A stretch of 64,000 bases of DNA from positions 62,001-126,000 of the forward strand of contig NZ_CP162553.1 of the NCBI RefSeq assembly GCF_040939785.1. Reading direction: 5' to 3'. A program made the translations under genes and the position numbers. This document shows, piece after piece, positions 61,655 through 64,000 of the stretch. How positions within the stretch are numbered: the stretch's first letter is position 1; every line of letters begins with the position of its first letter. The notes beneath the pieces are model-generated. The model was not told the DNA's origin, did no database searches, and saw only the letters and a list, made by a program, of their open reading frames with translations. Origin of the DNA: Bradyrhizobium lupini. Lineage in GTDB: Bacteria > Pseudomonadota > Alphaproteobacteria > Rhizobiales > Xanthobacteraceae.

Positions 61655-62233
61655 ATGACATCGCCTGAGGATTTTTCCCGGCTGCAATCCGCCATGAGCG
61701 GGACGGTCAAGGCACATTGGAAGGCCTTTCTGTTCGAAGGCATCCTGCTTGCGGTGCTTGGCGTCGCCGCGCTGATCCTGCCGCCGCTCGCAAGCCTTGC
61801 GATTGCGATCTTCCTCGGCTGGATGTTCCTGATCAGCGGCATCGGCGGATTGATCGCCACCTATTGGGCGCGCAGCACGCCGGGCTTCTGGTGGTCGCTG
61901 ATCTCGGCCGCGCTGGCCGTGCTTGCAGGCATGCTGCTGCTGGCGCGGCCGATCCAGGCCGTGCTGACGCTGACCATCGTGCTCGGCGCCTATTTCCTCG
62001 CCGAGGGCGTCGCCACCATCATGTACGCGCTGGAGCATCGCCGCGAGCCGGGCGGCCGCTGGTCGTGGCTCCTGATCTCGGGCCTCGTCGACATCGCGAT
62101 CTCGTTCATGGTGATCACGGGACTGCCGAGCTCGGCGGAATGGGCGATCGGTATCCTCGTCGGCATCAACCTGCTGTTCGGCGGCGCCACCCTGATCGGC
62201 ATGGCGCTGGCGGCACGCAAAAGCAACAGTTGA
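61655..62233 (+). CDS. HdeD family (DUF308) membrane protein
   Basis: 192 residues with six helices in three pairs: FLFEGILLAVLGVAALILPP, AIFLGWMFLISGIGGLIATY, WSLISAALAVLAGMLLLARP, IVLGAYFLAEGVATIMYALE, LISGLVDIAISFMVITGL and AIGILVGINLLFGGATLIGM, the HdeD repeat pattern. E. coli HdeD supports acid resistance. ATG 61655 with CGGAG upstream. The aroG promoter starts about 30 bases after its stop. Confidence 0.88.
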   Translation: MTSPEDFSRLQSAMSGTVKAHWKAFLFEGILLAVLGVAALILPPLASLAIAIFLGWMFLISGIGGLIATYWARSTPGFWWSLISAALAVLAGMLLLARPIQAVLTLTIVLGAYFLAEGVATIMYALEHRREPGGRWSWLLISGLVDIAISFMVITGLPSSAEWAIGILVGINLLFGGATLIGMALAARKSNS

Positions 62234-62263
62234 GGCGCCGCGTGGCCGTCACGTCTATTGGGG

Positions 62264-62292
62264 GGTGACAAGCCGCCGATCGCACGCTATAT
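62264..62292 (+). promoter_or_regulatory. Sigma-70 promoter of the aroG leader
   Basis: GGTGAC (62264-62269), exactly 17 bases, CTATAT (62287-62292): the -10 is identical and the -35 differs by two bases from the rhizobial CTTGAC-N17-CTATAT. Start is expected near 62299, almost on the leader ATG. Confidence 0.7.
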
Positions 62293-62300
62293 GACGGGCG

Positions 62301-62381
62301 ATGATCACCCTCGTCACCAGCTATATTTGGTACTTTAGCTACGACAGCTCGCTGGCGGCAGGAGGATCGCGCTCAATCTGA
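62301..62381 (+). CDS. Aromatic-rich leader peptide controlling aroG by attenuation
   Basis: 26 codons, MITLVTSYIWYFSYDSS and nine more. Codons 8-14 read Tyr-Ile-Trp-Tyr-Phe-Ser-Tyr, five aromatic residues of seven, far beyond chance for so small a frame. The predicted transcript starts within about two bases of the ATG, so the peptide would be translated nearly leaderless, as described for trpL of Sinorhizobium. Ribosome stalling on these codons (62322-62342) when charged Tyr/Trp/Phe tRNA is scarce would cover CCAGC (62317-62321) and free the antiterminator arm. No other role is expected. Confidence 0.8.
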   Translation: MITLVTSYIWYFSYDSSLAAGGSRSI

Positions 62382-62430
62382 AACATTGCAGCAAACGTCC
62401 GAACAAGCCGCCAGACCTGGCGGCTTTTTT
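62352..62430 (+). promoter_or_regulatory. Transcription attenuator of aroG (antiterminator and terminator arms)
   Basis: Arm 2 CTGGCGGC (62352-62359) and arm 4 CTGGCGGC (62417-62424) are identical, and both complement arm 3 GCCGCCAG (62407-62414). Arm 1 CCAGC (62317-62321) complements GCTGG (62351-62355). Pair 3:4 plus the T-run (62425-62430) is the terminator; 2:3 is the antiterminator; 1:2 the pause hairpin. Confidence 0.8.
62406..62430 (+). terminator. Attenuator terminator
   Basis: AGCCGCCA (62406-62413), loop GACC, TGGCGGCT (62418-62425), then five more T, inside the leader of aroG about 40 bases before its start. Confidence 0.85.
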
Positions 62431-62467
62431 ATTGGCCGGCAGGGTCTCAAAATGACAGGAGCCCGCC

Positions 62468-63553
62468 GTGCTGAGCACGACCGACGATCTTCGTATCCGC
62501 GAACTGAAAGAGCTGAGTACGCCCGAAGAGGTGATGCGGGAAGTCCCGCGCACGCTCACCGCGACGCGCGTGGTGATGGCCGCACGCAACGCCATTCATG
62601 CGATTCTCAATGGCCAGGACGACCGGCTTCTGGTCGTGGTCGGCCCCTGCTCGGTGCATGATCCCAGGGCCGCGCTCGAATACGCCGAGCGCCTCGCGAG
62701 CTTGCGCGAAGAGCTTGCCGACCAACTCGAGATCGTGATGCGGGTCTATTTCGAGAAGCCGCGCACCACGGTCGGCTGGAAGGGCCTGATCAACGATCCT
62801 GATCTGGACGGCAGCTTCGACATCAACAAGGGCCTGCGGCTGGCGCGCAACGTGCTCTCGGCGGTAAATAATGTCGGCCTGCCCGCCGGCACCGAATTCC
62901 TCGACATGACGACGCCGCAATACATTGCGGACCTCGTGTCCTGGGCCGCAATCGGCGCGCGCACGACCGAAAGCCAGATCCATCGCGAGTTGGCCTCGGG
63001 GCTGTCCTGCCCGGTCGGGTTCAAGAACGGCACCGACGGCAATGTGCAAATTGCGGCGGACGCTGTGAAGTCGGCCTCGAATCCGCATCATTTCATGGCG
63101 GTGACCAAGCTCGGCCGCTCGGCGATCGCCTCAACCGCGGGCAACGAGGATTGTCACATCATCCTGCGCGGCGGCAGCACGCCGAACTACGATGCGGCAA
63201 GCGTCGCGGCGGCCTGCAACGATCTGGCGAAAGCAAGCGTCGCACCGCTCGTGATGGTCGATGTGAGCCACGCTAATTCGAGCAAGAAGCCGGAAAACCA
63301 GCCGCTCGTGACGGCCGACATCGCCGGGCAAATTTCTGGCGGCGAGAACCGCATCATGGGGGTGATGGTCGAGAGCAATCTCGTCGCCGGACGCCAGGAC
63401 GTGGTGCCGGGCAAGCCGCTCACCTATGGCCAGAGCATCACGGACGGCTGCATCGACTGGGCGACCACGGCAACCGTGCTCAAGCAGCTCGCTGACGCGG
63501 TCGAGATCCGGCGCAACATCAAGCGCGCAGGGCTGCACGAGCGCTCCGCCTGA
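62468..63553 (+). CDS. aroG: 3-deoxy-7-phosphoheptulonate (DAHP) synthase, class I
   Basis: 361 residues, a TIM-barrel enzyme joining phosphoenolpyruvate and erythrose-4-phosphate, the first step to chorismate and the aromatic amino acids. Signatures include LLVVVGPCSVHDPRAALEYA, VMRVYFEKPRTTVGWKGLIN, GARTTESQIHRELASGLSCP, VGFKNGTDGN and the metal-site MVDVSHANSSKKPENQ. GTG start with CAGGAG upstream. An aromatic-peptide attenuator in its leader regulates it; the E. coli-type enzymes also show amino-acid feedback, which the sequence alone cannot assign here. Confidence 0.94.
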   Translation: MLSTTDDLRIRELKELSTPEEVMREVPRTLTATRVVMAARNAIHAILNGQDDRLLVVVGPCSVHDPRAALEYAERLASLREELADQLEIVMRVYFEKPRTTVGWKGLINDPDLDGSFDINKGLRLARNVLSAVNNVGLPAGTEFLDMTTPQYIADLVSWAAIGARTTESQIHRELASGLSCPVGFKNGTDGNVQIAADAVKSASNPHHFMAVTKLGRSAIASTAGNEDCHIILRGGSTPNYDAASVAAACNDLAKASVAPLVMVDVSHANSSKKPENQPLVTADIAGQISGGENRIMGVMVESNLVAGRQDVVPGKPLTYGQSITDGCIDWATTATVLKQLADAVEIRRNIKRAGLHERSA

Positions 63554-63563
63554 CCAAACGATT

Positions 63564-63599
63564 GCGGGCGGGGTGAGGCTGTCGCACCCTGCCCGCTTT
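63564..63599 (+). terminator. Intrinsic terminator after aroG
   Basis: GCGGGCGGGGTG (63564-63575) and CACCCTGCCCGC (63585-63596) pair with one G-T pair around 9 bases, followed by TTTC. Confidence 0.7.
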
Positions 63600-63607
63600 C
63601 CCGGCGC

Positions 63608-63859
63608 CTAGCAGCCGCGGCAGATGCTCTTGATCTTCTTGTCGAGCGCCTGATTTTCCTTGCTGAGGGGATCGTTCGGGTCGCTCAGGTTCTTCTCACT
63701 TGGCACGTCGCCAGCGCGCGGCTGCCGATGACCGACGGGCGCAGGCGGCAAAGAACCCGCCGATTGTCCCGAGGTCGTCGATCCCTTGCTTCCCGTTTGC
63801 GCGAAGCCGGCGCTGCCGAACACCGTCAGAAGCGACAGTGCTAGGATGATGCTTCTCAT
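63608..63859 (-). CDS. Small secreted hypothetical protein
   Basis: 83 residues. Signal peptide MRSIILALSLLTVFGSAGFA cleaved before QTGS, then a Ser/Gly/Pro-rich part (TTSGQSAGSLPPAPVGHRQP) and a charged helical end (NQALDKKIKSICRGC) with two C-terminal cysteines. Converges on aroG. The upstream gene at 63903 is on the same strand with a gap of 43 bases. Type common in Bradyrhizobium; function unknown. Confidence 0.65.
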   Translation of the reverse strand: MRSIILALSLLTVFGSAGFAQTGSKGSTTSGQSAGSLPPAPVGHRQPRAGDVPSEKNLSDPNDPLSKENQALDKKIKSICRGC

Positions 63860-63902
63860 TTTGCTTCTCCATTCCTCGGGCCAGCATCTCCATCACGACC
63901 AA

Positions 63903-64000
63903 TCAGGTCTCGGGCGGATAGAGGTGAACGTCGCCGCAATAATCCACGATACGATAGCGCGTTTCCGATGCCGCATCACCCGCATCAGGTGCGGTATTTT
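63903..64000 (-). CDS. C-terminal end of a hypothetical protein, cut by the window edge
   Basis: The minus strand keeps one frame open from the window edge to TGA at 63905..63903, giving ASETRYRIVDYCGDVHLYPP and two more residues. The even codon use and aromatic content look coding. Too short to identify. Confidence 0.45.
   Translation of the reverse strand, partial: NTAPDAGDAASETRYRIVDYCGDVHLYPPET

Overview
The window looks like chromosomal DNA from an alphaproteobacterium of the order Hyphomicrobiales, most likely Bradyrhizobium. The grounds are the high GC content, the general L-amino-acid (Aap) ABC transporter, the leucine/isovalerate cluster, the many small DUF3551, DUF2934, DUF3072, DUF6481 and MXKDX proteins, and the rhizobial palindromic repeats. 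It is mostly housekeeping DNA. I see no phage, insertion sequence, CRISPR array or conjugation module.

Layout. 0-3 kb: tandem TPR/O-GlcNAc-transferase-like genes, the second broken by two frameshifts. 3-7.5 kb: aapJQMP, with aapM frameshifted twice. 7.7-11 kb: metC and a Na/phosphate cotransporter. 10.9-14.6 kb: a minus-strand envelope glycosylation set (LAB_N protein, GT2, PAP2, GT39). 14.7-22.1 kb: pbpC and a giant alpha-2-macroglobulin. 22.5 kb: tRNA-Arg, then an orphan PLP-fold enzyme and small genes. 28.9-31.9 kb: a TRAP transporter. 31.9-38.8 kb: leucine degradation (ivd, mccB, mccA, HMG-CoA lyase) with a divergent AraC regulator; mccA is frameshifted. 38.8-45.3 kb: an Lrp regulator, an NDUFS4-type protein, OpgC, tRNA-Pro, DUF192, a double cold-shock protein and a sirtuin. 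45.5-56.2 kb: a dense run of small genes. 56.2-64 kb: GST, PilZ proteins, tRNA-Glu, PrsW, HdeD and aroG.

Two regulatory themes stand out. First, eight exact GGAAC-N16-CGTT sites, the general-stress sigma factor (EcfG) promoter pattern, all lie on the + strand, most of them just before small genes at 46-56 kb. Two of them drive no gene but are followed within about 85 bases by a strong intrinsic terminator, so they predict two small stress RNAs of about 75-80 nt (25290-25363 and 48859-48938) that share a short 5' motif. Second, aroG (DAHP synthase) is preceded by a near-leaderless 26-codon peptide carrying a Tyr-Ile-Trp-Tyr-Phe-Ser-Tyr run, and by exactly matching antiterminator and terminator arms: a complete aromatic-amino-acid attenuator.

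Five small indels break three otherwise well-conserved genes. At least three of them fall in short G/C runs, so sequencing error is a serious alternative to real decay.
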